The notes under the pieces are model-generated. The model saw nothing but the letters and a program-made list of their open reading frames with translations, was not told where the DNA came from and made no database searches. Below are positions 1-12,746 of a stretch of DNA of 64,000 nucleotides, in pieces (within the stretch, counting starts at the first letter, position 1; every line of letters starts with the position of its first letter). A program made the position numbers and the translations under genes. This stretch comes from Beroe forskalii (Eukaryota > Ctenophora > Nuda > Beroida > Beroidae), in contig WFMF01000073.1 of NCBI GenBank assembly GCA_011033025.1, positions 1 through 64,000 on the forward strand. The letters are read 5' to 3'.

Positions 1-1631
1 TTGATGTGCTATGTACATTGTACATTCTAAATAGTACAATATACAGGCAGTACAATTATAACGTTCGACAAATTCATGTGATAATTTCGGATAAATAATT
101 TGACGTGTGTACTGACATACTGATTTAGATCGAGACTGGATGTATCACAGAACGATTGAGGATATAGAGAGCCGCAAGGCCTCGGAAGAGCCACATACTA
201 GTAGAAAAACCTTTTGATCTAAGATCTATAAGAAGACTTCTATAGAATCCAGTGTGCACTAAACCCGAATACTCGAATATAATACATCCACATAAAATAT
301 GTGCATTGTGCAGTATATTATTCTGTCAACAAACAATGAGCTAAATTCACAATATGATCCATCAACATATTATTATATCTACCACCTCGGCCTTCTGCAT
401 TGCAAAATATCACAAACTAGAATTTTAGTTATTTTTTTCAAGCCTAAGATAAGGGTTTTCGGGATTCCACTAAACTAGAAATAGGACTCATTTTTCTCAT
501 AGTTAAGTCGGATCTTTAAAGTGAATTTAGTTGAATCGTACCATCTCCGGCCGATGCAGGGTATTTTCAGGACTAGCATTATTGCTCTGCAGATCTACAG
601 AATCTGCTCTTACACCAGTAGTTATGTATATTAGCTGTACCAGCACGTGCATGTGACATATCTAATGAATCTTATCATCTGAGATACTTGGAGAAATGTA
701 CCGCAAAACGAAACCTTGTTGTTTGGTCTCCCCAAACATTTACGGTTTATCCATATATTGTAAACATTTCTGAGTTTTATAGAGACACAATAGACATAAA
801 ACAAAAATGTTTACAGAACGCACTATCATAGTATCACACGCATGACATGCCTAATAAGTAAAGAATAGGTTTCGCGATTCCTAGCGTGCGCAACCTTCGA
901 GTCTCTTTCATTATAATATTTACAAAAAACACGTTTTATTATGATAATTCATTTAACATATTATTTTGCTAATCTGCATAAATCATGCCTACTTTATTGT
1001 TCTACTCGCCAAATTTATTATTCAGTCGAGCTCGCAAGGTACAAACATGACGTACTTTCTATGTTACACAGTATAAGCTTCGCCAGTAAAAACATTACTG
1101 AGTTCAGAGAAAAAATTGTCTTTCGGAGAAACAGTCACGACATTAACCTATTTAATGTTAATGAGTTTCGTGTTTTCTTTTATTTCTTAAAATTTAGAGC
1201 TTCGTCGCAGTCGAGTGAACGCCGAATAAAATTCAGTAATATATATTTCTAACAAATTAAAAACTCTCTATATGGAGTTGGTTTACCTTTTCTAACATCT
1301 ACTTAGTTTCTGTCAAGTAAGTAAACACTGTTAAGTTGCTTTTATAGTGTTTACTAAACAGTATTTAAAACACACTCCTAAAAACACATCACTTAGTAAG
1401 CTTACAAGCATCTGAGACGGTCTTAGAGATTCAGGAGTATAAATAGTGTTGACATTGTACAGTGCAACAAAGCAATAAGCATGATGTCAGGGCAATGTGT
1501 GATTTCAAATCTTAGGACGGACTGACAGAATTTCGCAATATACTGCTAGGAAATGACAATCCATTTTAAAATTATGAAGAATCGTACGTACATTGTAACA
1601 ACTTTATAATTGAAACATTCAACAAATTTAC
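1..1631. other. left flank, probable MIB2 intron, no exon seen
   Basis: No coding exon, RNA gene or clear repeat was recognised here. The stretch lies immediately downstream of the last visible MIB2 exon on the minus strand, so it is most likely intron of that gene. The short open frames present match no family I know and have no ankyrin or RING signature. Confidence 0.5.
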
Positions 1632-4600
1632 CTCTTTGCTCATGATTTCAGCCACAGTCTTGTGGTTGTTGAGGGCAGCTAGATGGAGTGCGGAGAAGCC
1701 ATCCTCTTTCTTGATATCTACCAATCCCTCGTGCTGTACTAGCAGCTGTACGGCACTGAAGAGTTCAACTTACATGGAGGTGTCAAAAACAGTTACATAC
1801 TTACATACGTTCATGCTAACATACTTACTTAAAATCATGAAGTTACAAAAACTGTCATGAATTTTCAACTATATCAAGGTAACTAGGTTACATCACGGTC
1901 TATAATTACATTACATATGATCGCTTGACCACCAATGCCAGTCCCAGCTGATAGCAATTCTAACTACTCGATCCTACCACTGACCCTGCGTTTCCTTTAA
2001 GAGCCCCGTGGTGCAGCGCATTAAAACCCCTGTCATTGGGAATACCCAGGTCTGCCCCCGCATCTATCAGTAACTTCACTATCTCATTACGCTCCTTGGC
2101 AATGGCATCGTGCAGGGGCGTGTCACCATAGGCGTCCTGTTAGATAGTGAGGTTTAATTGTAGTTCTAATAGTCCAAGATTGTTTTGAGAACACAGCAAA
2201 ATAACCAGAAATATTGCTGAAATATTGGATTTCAATCGAGCGAAAATAATGAATTTTGGCCCTCAAAATCAACTTTCAGCATGAATATTGCAGAGCTTGG
2301 TCCCAAAAAGGAGGACGGGTAATGAGTTGAGTAATGGTTCTGTAAAGTGCCATTGTTTGAGCTAACGAGCACTTTGTTCTACGTTGCAGCTAATTACGTT
2401 GATGAGATAATGTAATGGAGCTTTTGTAACAGTACATACAAATTCTAGTCACATCGATGTGTTACTCTTCTTGAGACAAGAAATCGCAAATTATCTTTGG
2501 TCTGATTCGAACAACCTTGACATTGGACACTAGGGACGCTTTCAAATGGTCAGCTGTTGATTGCGAAGTCCCCAGCAGAAGATGTAATCTTACTTAAGGT
2601 AACTGGGCAGCAGCTAAAGTGTCGCTTTTTAGAATACGCACAAGTGGCAAATGAGAAGTCTTGGAAATTTGAAACGTCAATCATGTCTGATAACGCTACT
2701 TTACTACATTTAATGGTTTCGAATTTGCATAAAGAGAAACACAATGATCCCTCATTCGATGCAAGTTGGATCATGAATTCTAATCACCCACCTTGAGATT
2801 GAGATTAGCATCTCCCTCGATTAAGCACCAACCTTGAGATTGAGATTAGCATCTCCCTCGATCAAGCAAGCCACCATGTCCTTGTGACCTTTGTTAGCAG
2901 CAACGTGCAGTGCCGTACAGCCGTTACCGTTGGTGGCGTTCACGTTGCAGCCACTTCTGATCAGCATCATAGCCGCTCCAGGCTCGTTTCTGTTTAGAAT
3001 ATGCAGTGTGAATATTCACAGAAAACTACTTATCAAACTTTAATACAGTTTCCAGAGCAGGGATAACGTTTAACAAGTACAATCTCAAATAGTTGCATGT
3101 ACAACAGCACAACACACTATACATGAAATACACACTACACTGTACATGAATTACAATACACACGAACACAATACATTATACACTCTGTACACTGTCACAT
3201 TATACACACTGTACAGTGTACACTGTCCTCACATACCCGAAAGCAGCGTAATGAAGAGCACTGTCCCCATCATCATCCTGTATCTCAAGATTAGCTCCAG
3301 CCTTGATAATCTCCTCCACGACGTTTTGGAAGCCTTGGTGTGAAGCAACTTGCAGTGCCGTCTTACCTTGTACTTTTATATCAACCTGAGAAATATTACA
3401 CAATGATGTTATTTTAACAACAAATTTATGTAACCTATACAATGATAACTTATTTTTAGCTACGAACCAAAGTACAATAAATGATGTACTCTGATCAGCC
3501 ATGCCCGTAAAAATAGTAATGTTGAAAAGTGAACAAAGGGTACATACCACCAGTTAGAAACATAAACTCCATAACCAAAGATAAAAAAGAAGGACGGAAT
3601 GGTGCTACTAATAATTTAACTTTATTGAATTTTAAAAAAAATACTCAGTCGGGCATGTATGAGTTTTAGTAATCTGATCCGATTATGAATTGTCAACTCT
3701 AATCTCAATTTCTAAATCTCAGTCGTATTCCCAAAATATAGCCGGCTTCGTAATATTTGATGATATTTCAATTTCAATATCCTGCAATAACCCTGACTCC
3801 TGAATCAACATCTCGAGAATTCCCTGACCCCAAAATCCCGTACTCACTATCCCCGTATACAACCTACAATGCCATCATCCCGTTTACCATCCCACATCCC
3901 TAATCCCGTATCCCTGTATCCCCGTATCCCTTAATCCCCGTATTCAGTACTCACTATCTGTGGCTGGGCTAGCAGGATATCCCGGACCTTCTCATCCCTT
4001 CCCTTGGGCTGCCTCCTGCACCAACTGGAACTGGTTGCCCTCCCCAGTGTCCCCACCCTCACAGTTGAGGAGCTGAGGCATACGAGCCAGGATGTCTGCT
4101 AACTCAGCGTCAGGACCTGGGCGAGGGGAGATGTTAAGGTTAACTGTTAAGGAGGAAAGGGCAAGGGGAAGGTTTGGGGAAGGAATCTTCAGTGCACAGG
4201 AAGGATTCAAAAAGAGAAAATATAGGAGTGGAAGGCATGAAGTTGAACTACTGGGTAAAGTAGGGGCTGGCATAAAATGAATTTATTTGGCGTCTCACTT
4301 CTGCAGATTGACTTACCTATCTTTACATCTTCGTTGCTGTTTTCATTGCTGTTACAATTCTCTCCGGAGGCCTCGCCCGTCCGTTCTTCTGATGATACGT
4401 CTCTCATGGGAGTTTGGTCTGAAACAAAGTCATAATTTTAAGAGTTACTCAAGTCAATATTCAACGATATTGACTCATCGAAATGAAATTAACGGTGATA
4501 AAATTATTTCATATTTCAACGTAATACGAAAATTCTATATATCGTATCCAATACACCGAATGGATTTTCTTGACCGAGACTTAATATTAGGCATAATTAT

Positions 4601-7600
4601 AACAAGAAATTCAAAATTCATGTGATTTTATCGACAACGAATCCTTTAAAATACAACGCAGCTGCTGTAGCCTAAGACGAAGCTAATTAGACAGTTAAGA
4701 GTGACGTCATTATCATAGTTTAAAGTGCTGAAACATTAACTTAAAACCGTCTATCGTCCGTGGGTAACCCATATGTCATACGTGTTATCATGACAAGTTG
4801 GTGTAGGGGTAGAAAGGTAAATGATGGCAAAGCTGTCAACGCCGCGAAGGAGTTTTAACAAAATACATATGTCTGTGTGGGTGTACTTGTGTGTGTGTGT
4901 GTGTGTGGGGGTTTCAACTCTTAAGAAATGAAACATACAAAATATACAAATACACTTACTCTAAACAAACAGAGATCTTATGATAATGTATGATGTATAG
5001 TGATCATGCATATTGATAAAACTCAGTGAATAGTGTAGCTAGAGTGTTATTGATTATGCACATGTCTCGTGATTTCGAGAAATGTATCTTTGTAACCAGG
5101 TGTTTCCGCGATTCATATACTAAACCAGCGTCAAAGCACATTTGAACATGAGGAACAACCGGTAACACATTTTAAACATTGTAGTTTAATGTAGTTATGT
5201 CAATTTTCCGGTTTTGTTACCGAAGGTGATGAGAATTAAAAAGAATGTTAAATTTGAAGTGAATCTAAAAAACTGCTTGCAGCACCAAACATTGAAATTT
5301 GAATCAGGACACGTGATCAATACATCAATTAATACACTCAACACACAACATAATAATAGTGTATTGTATAAATGTACTGTGTACATAACACAATTAACAT
5401 CTAGAATGTACAATTTACAATGTACAATTTAGGTGTACATACTGTTCTGGAGGTTGTTTCCGTCTTTAGGTTGAAGTGGGAGGACGCATCTGGGGTTATA
5501 AGTCCACACGGCGTTCATAACGTGTATCCGGAGGTCCATGTCTTGGTAGACCCGGACCACTTTACCCACCTGGGATAGTGGGATGTAGTGTAGAAATCAA
5601 AGAATTTATGGAAGGACTTGTAACGATTAAATTCACATTTGCACCATGTTAAGTAGTCTAATGTAGTGTGCACACTATACAGTATACACTGTACATTCCT
5701 ATTCTTTGAATGAAAAACTTTACCTCGCCGAGGGTGGCCGCCATAGCGTCTGTCCATTCCCCGTGTCCGATCTGTAACCTCTTCACAGCTTCTCTGTCCT
5801 CAATGATCCTGACCAGCTGTCCGGCGTGGTACGTTTCTATCCTTTTCAGCGCTGCTGGGTGGAAGGTCCACCGCTGTTTAGCCTGCAAGTGAATTACACT
5901 GCTTACCATGAGTACTCTGAACTTGAACTGCTTACCACTACTGAACAGATAATGTTCCAAAATACGGAAATAATGCCGAATGAGTACTTAAGAATCGATT
6001 AGCTTATGAATGTCTAGTTCAAGTTCAGTATATGAATGTCTGTTAATACAGTTCGGCACAATTACTAAGTTAATGCTTTGCTGGTCTTTGTTTGCCACAC
6101 TCAATTCACATTACTGCAGTGCTACTTATGCCATAGTGTGTGCTTGTTACAAGGGAACACATTTGATATGATAAGTACTGAAAACAACGGGATTTACGTC
6201 TTAATCTGTATTTTCTAGTTTCTACAAAGGCTCATTAACATATATTGATTTCAAAGATTACACTCAAATATAATGGAATAATGATCTTACTGTAAGCACA
6301 TGAAGTACAAATTGCCAAGTTATTTCTCTGAATAGGAACCTACCTCTTCGAAGCTGACTCTGACATCGTTCTTCTCTGTTACTCTGTGCACAACTCCAAT
6401 CATCCCGATAACCATGGCCATCTTGGGGTTCCACCCACCATGTCCCTCCTGGAGAGCCTTCAGTATCTCTAGCTCCAACTCCACTCTAACATAGTCCCCA
6501 GCTTTGAACTGACAGATGGGTCGCTCCAATAGTTGGGCAGCTGATTGCAGAGGCGCTGTGGGCAAGTCTATTTCATGTGAGTTTCACATTTTATAATTAT
6601 GAATTTAAGAGTTCAATAGAAGAGCATTAAAAGATTGAATGAAAACTAATGTCATTGGAGTTGCATAGATGGCATACTTCTTTGTAAAGAGTAATCCAGT
6701 CCTAATATGGGTAGATGTGAAGGATAGTAGTTGCCATAAATTCCTTCTTGGACACACTTGAGATCTACTTTTCCCTTGTGTCCAACTCTGTACACATTTG
6801 ACAAGCCTGTTCTCATCCACTTGACACAAGCAACACTCATCTGCAACATGATGTAATAAAATGTATAATTTCATAATAAGGATAAATTGTCAACTATGTA
6901 GAATAGATGGGTATAATATTATGATGAAGGTGAATGTCAATAGAATAGTTATAAAAGAGTCAATGGAACACTTACAGCTGATTCCTGGTCCCAGCCCCGG
7001 ACACTTGTAACAGTTCCAGTAGCTGTAGGTCCTTCTTCCCCACCATCTTGATCATCCCAATCCCAGTCTGGACCTCTTTTGACAACAGCACCAACAAATA
7101 CTCCTGTTAAAAGACAATGCGTTAGTTGATAATTTTGAGGATTGAAAGATTATTAAAGAACAATGCCTTCATGGTGGCTAAAAATTTAATGGGGCTACAA
7201 AAATCTTTGTTCTTATGATACTCTTATAATTCTATGCAGGTAGATTCATTTAACTCATTGATTAAATCAAACTTTTTGTTTTTACTTGAAGTAAGAAAAT
7301 TGATATGAAGTATATTAACAAGTACAAACCTTTTGCAACCTGTTTAACTGACCCTTCCCTAGGAGAAACACTAACTGGTTGACAATAATCTGAGATAATT
7401 CTGTTGAATGGATGAGTTAAGTCATGCTTGTCATTCATGTAGCAACTTGTACACAAGTCAAAATCTTCACACTGAGAACATGTCCAACAAATCCCTGCAA
7501 AGCCTCTGGTCTGACAAGCATCACACTTCCTTGAACGAAACACCACACCAGTGGTGGCATTGTCAAATACATATAAGTCATGACAGTCCATATATCCAGT

Positions 7601-7780
7601 ACGATAATTAGTCCTATTCCCTCCATCCCACTGAACAACAACTGTCTTGTCAGGAGATGTGGGGCTACCATGTTTCCCAATTTCAACAACAGTACCAACA
7701 AATCCCTCCCCACCATCTTGTTCTGCCCATTTCCAATCTGGTCCCCTGACCACACGAAGACCAATGATGTGTCCTGACAT
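1632..7780 (-). CDS. MIB2: mind bomb 2-like E3 ubiquitin ligase, 5' eleven coding exons
   Basis: Exons on the minus strand: 7780-7330, 7103-6976, 6840-6678, 6567-6344, 5882-5724, 5569-5443, 4418-4317, 4116-3955, 3385-3237, 2989-2833, 2136-1985 and 1755-1632. The first ten junctions are GT-AG and keep frame except in 4116-3955. That gives about 699 residues of a family usually near 1000. Domain order: MIB/HERC2 domain ([10 protein letters not shown]), ZZ zinc finger (CDAC, CSQC, CTSC, H-x5-H spacing), second MIB/HERC2 domain ([15 protein letters not shown]), two mib repeats ([11 protein letters not shown] and [10 protein letters not shown] with RWTFHPAAL), then ankyrin repeats ([49 protein letters not shown]). 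MIB proteins ubiquitinate Notch ligands such as Delta. The ATG at 7780 sits just before the first domain. The RING fingers needed for catalysis should lie left of position 1. Similarity is closer to MIB2 than MIB1 over the first half. One extra A near 4004-4012 breaks the frame in exon 4116-3955; a homopolymer error is likely. Confidence 0.93.
2791..2871. repeat. 41-bp tandem duplication across a MIB2 exon end and splice donor
   Basis: The motif CCTTGAGATTGAGATTAGCA begins at 2791 and again at 2832, a 41-bp period with one mismatch over about 37 bases. On the minus strand each copy ends an exon-like segment (ATCTCAAG) followed by GT. The inner donor, after 2833, keeps the ankyrin frame. Reading on into the second copy meets an in-frame TAA. 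Confidence 0.85.
4889..4907. repeat. (GT)n microsatellite
   Basis: A short uninterrupted GT run in a MIB2 intron, followed by a G run. Confidence 0.8.
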
Positions 7781-8347
7781 TCCAGAGCTACATGACCATA
7801 TAACCTCAGGTTATGAGTTTTTCATCAGTTTTTCTCAATTACTTCAAAGTTAATTACATATTGTATTGTCGAATATCATGTAATGACCTATAGAGCCCTC
7901 ACTTTCGATTGAAGGGTTTAGTAACAAGTAAAAAGTGCAAATCATGATGTTATGCACAAGTAGCCAAAGGCCCAAGTGTGTAATATCACATTAAAAACCG
8001 AGGCTGAAGGTGGAGGTTTTTATTCTTTTGACGGATCTTTTGATCAATCCATGTGCATACATACATATTAAACCAGGATAAAAATTGAATAATAGTATCT
8101 TATATTTCTCGAAAACCAAAGGTATGTAATATTTGATCTTAAGACACAACCCCAGATTGCGATAAAACATGTGGTGTTTAGATAGATAAGTTGAAAGATT
8201 TAGCCATCTAGGCAACACAATTAGGTGAAACCACTAATCAGCACACTTAATCTGATCTGCATTCCATTTTGCAGCGTCGGTGAAATCATGTAGTCAAATC
8301 GTATTCAAAACATTGTTGGTGCAAATCAACTTTACAAGACACAAAGA

Positions 8348-8398
8348 AATCTATCTTCAAGACATCAATCTGCAAGACTTTTCTCCAACTCCATACTT
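8348..8398 (+). repeat. 50-bp dispersed sequence, copy A
   Basis: The stretch containing CTTCAAGACATCAATCTGCA and ending near CCAACTCCATACT recurs with few changes at 10249-10297. The second copy is cut exactly where a G-run element begins. The parent repeat was not identified. Confidence 0.7.
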
Positions 8399-8929
8399 GA
8401 ACATGAGAACATCAACATGATCCTTTAGGTAATACAATGTAGAGAGCAGTAGGATCTAAGTGAGTCACACCAGTCACCAAGATGAGTGGTGTGCAGGAAT
8501 CTTCAGTCCAAAACCTACCTCAGCTCTTCGGGGTGTTTCAATTGCGAGAGCTATTTTATGAGGTAGGCCCCCAGCAATCACCCCTGGTACCAGGTTATAG
8601 CACCACCTGCCTGAATGAAACTGAAATTTGCTCTTTGGTCTTTGTTTGTACTCCAACAAATAGAAATAGAAATTATAGAATAATATTAATGAAAAACATC
8701 AAATCCATTAATCAAGCAAATATGAAATTATGAACCGAGCATACATCTCGAATTAATGTAGAAGCACATATTTAGGATCAAATCATTGATCGCCGTCTGC
8801 GTCAAATGATCAGTCTTTTTAAAAGTACTTTTAATTTTGAATTGTTGAATTTATATACAAAATACAAAAACGATGCTGTAAAAATTTTAGCATAAAGAAT
8901 AAATTTTATTTGTATGATGCCCCATTTCA

Positions 8930-9056
8930 GCCGTCGCGCGCGCGCAGGCGCTTTGTGCTTCTATTCTTAAGCCCGCATAGGTGTGTGTACGCGCGCGGTG
9001 CTTCCCTGTTCTGAGGAAGCGCGCCGCGCAACGCAGACAGGGATATACGTGTTTAG
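8930..9056. repeat. GC-rich palindromic dispersed repeat, uninterrupted copy
   Basis: A GC-rich island with CG-alternating runs (GTCGCGCGCGCG; GTACGCGCGCGGTGCTTCC) and the conserved tail CAGGGATATACGTGTTTAGC. It matches 37271-37690, which has a 321-bp insertion at the point corresponding to 8977-8979. This copy is therefore the empty site for that insertion. Confidence 0.8.
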
Positions 9057-10248
9057 CAAGTGCTTCTAGTCTGAAGTCCGAGCCGAGCGTGGAGTCTTTA
9101 CCGTGCTGCGTACATTCTCATAGTGCAATTTGGATTGTCCAATACCCCAATCAAATCTATACGAAAAATCATTGTTTTAACGCAATGCAACAAGTGCTTT
9201 CTTTTGGTAGCAAAATTGATAATCATGAATTTCAAAGAACTTACCATTTATGTTATTTTTGTAGAGTGTAATTTTTAGCAAGTTAAATTGTTAACATTTA
9301 TTAAGCTTTTTGGGATATTTCTTTTGATATCAAAAGAAATGTGGATAATAATAATAATAATAATTGTACTTTAGGAACACTACTTTTAAGGCTAGCTTAT
9401 ACTCAGCAGTGTTAAATGGCTATAACCAAAACGTCAAAACTGATAAATATTACCTCAAAAAAGTGCTTACTTTAAACATCATTTAAGAATTATTGAAAAT
9501 AAGTATAAAACCCAGTGAAAATTTAAAACCATCACCTAAAATTAATTATAAGAAGCAAAGATATATTATATAGAAGCTTATTTCATAAATTTCATGATGT
9601 ATATAATCTTAAATCCGAGGAAGTAATATATTACAATAACTATAATTTATGTTTCAAAATGTTATTGATAAATGGACACCTGTGTTTAAAGGTGTGTTCT
9701 TAATGTAAACCAATGAATTGAATATTGTTAAGATTTGTGATGGTTCAATACCATTAATTTTATCTTTATCTTTATCTCTTTAACTACAAAGTAATTCCAT
9801 GGTATATTTATATGAATATTTGTAAAATTGTTTGAGTTAAATAAAATTTTGTCTTTTCCTTATTGGTCGAATTCAAATGCAGCAATGGTATGATTGGCAT
9901 ATCTTGTGTTGTAAAACACCATTAAAATGAATGTTAATTGTTTGGTGCCATGCTTTCTAGTTTTGGAGTTTATGATTTTAATCTGATGTGTTTAATCATG
10001 TTGCAGACCTGAAGTCAAAGTCTGAAGATGTATAAAATTGAATGTCATTAAAGCACCATTTGTTCTTGTACCATTGAGTCGAAAGAGAATGAATAAAACC
10101 ACTCACTAATTTCAATCATGTGACTCTTATTCAATAACCTTATCTGTGAAATCAGTGCTTTCTAGAAATTTGAATATAAGTAATCATTTTGCTCCACGAA
10201 TGTAGCCAAATTTATATGGAGTTGATGTTTATGTTCATGTCATAAAAA

Positions 10249-10297
10249 ATCTTTCTTCAAGACATTAGTCTGCAAGACTTTTCTCCAACTCTATACT
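10249..10297 (+). repeat. 50-bp dispersed sequence, copy B
   Basis: Matches 8348-8398 and stops at the G run that starts the element at about 10298, as expected if that element inserted into or beside it. Confidence 0.65.
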
Positions 10298-10790
10298 GGG
10301 GGGGGGTGTCACTGTCCCAATCGTCCCAAACTCAAGAAAAAGTTGATTGGGACAGGGACAATTGGGACATTTGGGACAAATGGGACAATTGGGACAAATG
10401 GGACATAGAAAATGGATCAAATGGGACTCAAAAAAGTGAATGCGTACTGGGACAATTGGGACATTTGGGACAATTGGGACAAATGGGACAGAGACAATAG
10501 AACAAATGGGACTAAAAAAGTGAATTGCCGACTGGGACAATTGGGACAAATGGGAAATTTGGGACAATTGGGACACAAGTGACAGTGACAACTGGGGCTA
10601 AAATGATTGTGTTTTTGAGAGGCAGTTTATCATTTTTTGATTCACAGCCTGTTTCATAGCGGCACTTGGTGCATTACAACTGCCACTGTCTTATTCCTAT
10701 CATACGTTTTGGGATAGGGAAGTGGGAAAACTTGACCACGGCAAACAAACACAACCAAAACATGTACTTTCTACTGTAATCAAAGCCCAA
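10298..10790. mobile_element. G-tipped element with GGGACAATT decamer repeats, copy 1 (right end lost)
   Basis: Begins with a run of G, then TGTCACTGTCCCAATCGTCC and the AACTCAAGAAAAAGT segment, then about 250 bases of tandem 10-mers alternating GGGACAATTG and GGGACAAATG. It continues with TGATTGTGTTTTTGAG and ACACAACCAAAAC, both shared with copy 2 at 51885-52477. The closing inverted terminus seen in copy 2 was not found, so this copy is truncated near 10790. No coding capacity; open frames across the decamers are repeat artefacts. Confidence 0.75.
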
Positions 10791-11155
10791 CCCCCCTCTC
10801 TTGAGGAGAATATTACGTAATCATGGCTTAACCCCCCCCCCACCTTTTTGAGCAGAAAATGAAGAAAATGGACAGTATAAATACTTTAAAATTGATTATG
10901 TTTCACCTTTGGAAAAATTTATGAAAAATTTGAGGTAAGTTTAAAAAAAATGGTGCTGAAAAATGTTGCTTATTGACTTGGTTTTCTGAAAATTTTGCTA
11001 AAAATACCGAGAATTTGTGGCAAAAATTGTGTCAAAAATTGTAAATTTTGATTACGTAATCAACCATCAAACCCCCTCCCCCTCCCCGTAATCAAACGTA
11101 ATCATTTGAAAACTCCCCCCTCCCCCTAGGTGATTACGTAATATGTGAACGATCC
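10790..11155. mobile_element. probable miniature inverted-repeat element with TTACGTAA motifs
   Basis: ATTACGTAATCA near 10810, GATTACGTAATC near 11050 and GATTACGTAATATG near 11135 recur with C-rich runs in a palindromic layout. The right end reads GTGAACGATCCC. The left terminus is degenerate and no target duplication was found, so the boundaries are approximate. Confidence 0.45.
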
Positions 11156-11805
11156 CATACCTTAAAATGGTCTGATTTCGGTCTATAACTGTGAAACATT
11201 GATATGTGGCGACATTTAATGCTTAATTGTGCCATTTATGATACTGCACGTGGGAAAAATGCGTGTCACGTGCAAAAATTGAAAATTTTAAAACTCGTCT
11301 TATTCACTTCCAAAATGCCCAAAACGTATTCTATAAAAGTCTGGGATCAAAAATCGGAAAAATAAAATTTTGCTATTGGCCTGTATTGATCCTGAACATA
11401 GAAAATGTTACAGATGCAAAACTTGTCACAATTTTGAAATAAACCTAGACAAGGTGTTCATTTTGTTGTTTTTATTACCTATGACCTACTTCCCATCTAC
11501 TCATTTATCTCGTTTGGATGAAATTTCTCGTGGCTTCTAATTAGACTTCAGAAGGCACAATAAGGAACCTCGAGTTGGTGGATTTGCTGGTGAGCCCAGT
11601 CATGTCTAATGAGATGTCGTTAATTGTGCTGCTGTTAATTTACCCCTTTCCTATTACCATTTAATGTTCATTGAAATTCAAAAATTCTCAAATGTGAAAT
11701 TAAACCCATACACTTTGCGCCACTATTCAACTCTCAGTTTCGAAATAAATATCTCTTCTTCAGGAACTCCACGAATGGTGACACAACATTTTCAAATTTG
11801 ATTGT

Positions 11806-11866
11806 AATTAGTAGTGTTTTAATTAGTAGTGTTTTAATTATTAGTGTTGTAATTAGTAGTGTTGTT
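11806..11866 (+). repeat. 15-bp tandem repeat, about four units
   Basis: The unit AATTAGTAGTGTTTT repeats about four times with small changes in the third and fourth copies. Confidence 0.85.
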
Positions 11867-12746
11867 AAGTGTTTATGTTTATATTGCATCATGTGTTGTC
11901 CATGGGTGCCATGACTTGTGTCATTCTTACCCATACTATTTCTAATTTTGATTCTCAGTCATACCCAATTAGAATATATCATAATCATTGACCTATTCAA
12001 TATCATCCAGGCAGCTTGATGTCACTGACACTGACCTGCCAAGATAAGACCCCACTGTGACAAAACCCCACCTTAAAGCTACATATTAAATATGTTTTTA
12101 AGAGTCCTTTATTGCTTAAAACACATCTATATTTGCATTTTGTGGTTTATGTTGAATTTGAATTTGACCATCTATGTTGGCTATACTCCTTAATTCACCA
12201 TTTAAGCCTCAAATGCTTTATGTCAACTTTCAGGTAGGGTTTTTAGGGAGGGGTTTTCAGGGAGGGGTTTTGTCCTGGTGGGATCACATCTGAGAACTGT
12301 GAGTTAAGCAGCACAGTCACTGGGAACACCTGTCTGGTATTTTGGATTACTAATGTGCAGAGTATATATGACATGCATAGAATATGACATGCATAAAATA
12401 TGGCAGATAAAGATAGATTCTAACAGTCTGTATGATTGGCTAAGTGCTTTCCTTTATATCCAATTGAAAAATTGGATTCAATTCAATTTTCTAAGATATG
12501 GACATGAGGAAGGAAGCAAATAGTATAGTACATGCCATGGTGGCTCTGTTATGTGGTTATTGTAACAGATAATAAGTGGATAATAATCATAGATACTATT
12601 AGTGTTTGGGGATTTTTTCTGGGGCAATGGACATTATCTAAATCTAAATACCAATAATTTACATTGATAAAATCTCTGGAATAGGTACTAATTTTTACAA
12701 AACTATTTGAGGTTTATGATAAATTATTGGTTAATCTGAAAGAAGA

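Larger units (their letters stand above)
7781..12746. other. intergenic region between divergent MIB2 and macoilin genes
   Basis: No coding exon was recognised. MIB2 reads leftward from 7780 and macoilin rightward from 12747, so both promoters should fall here, but no core promoter could be placed. The region holds a GC-rich dispersed repeat near 8.93-9.06 kb, two copies of a 50-bp sequence, one G-tipped decamer-repeat element and a TTACGTAA-bearing element, listed separately. The rest is plain AT-rich sequence, including an (ATA)n run near 9349. Confidence 0.6.
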
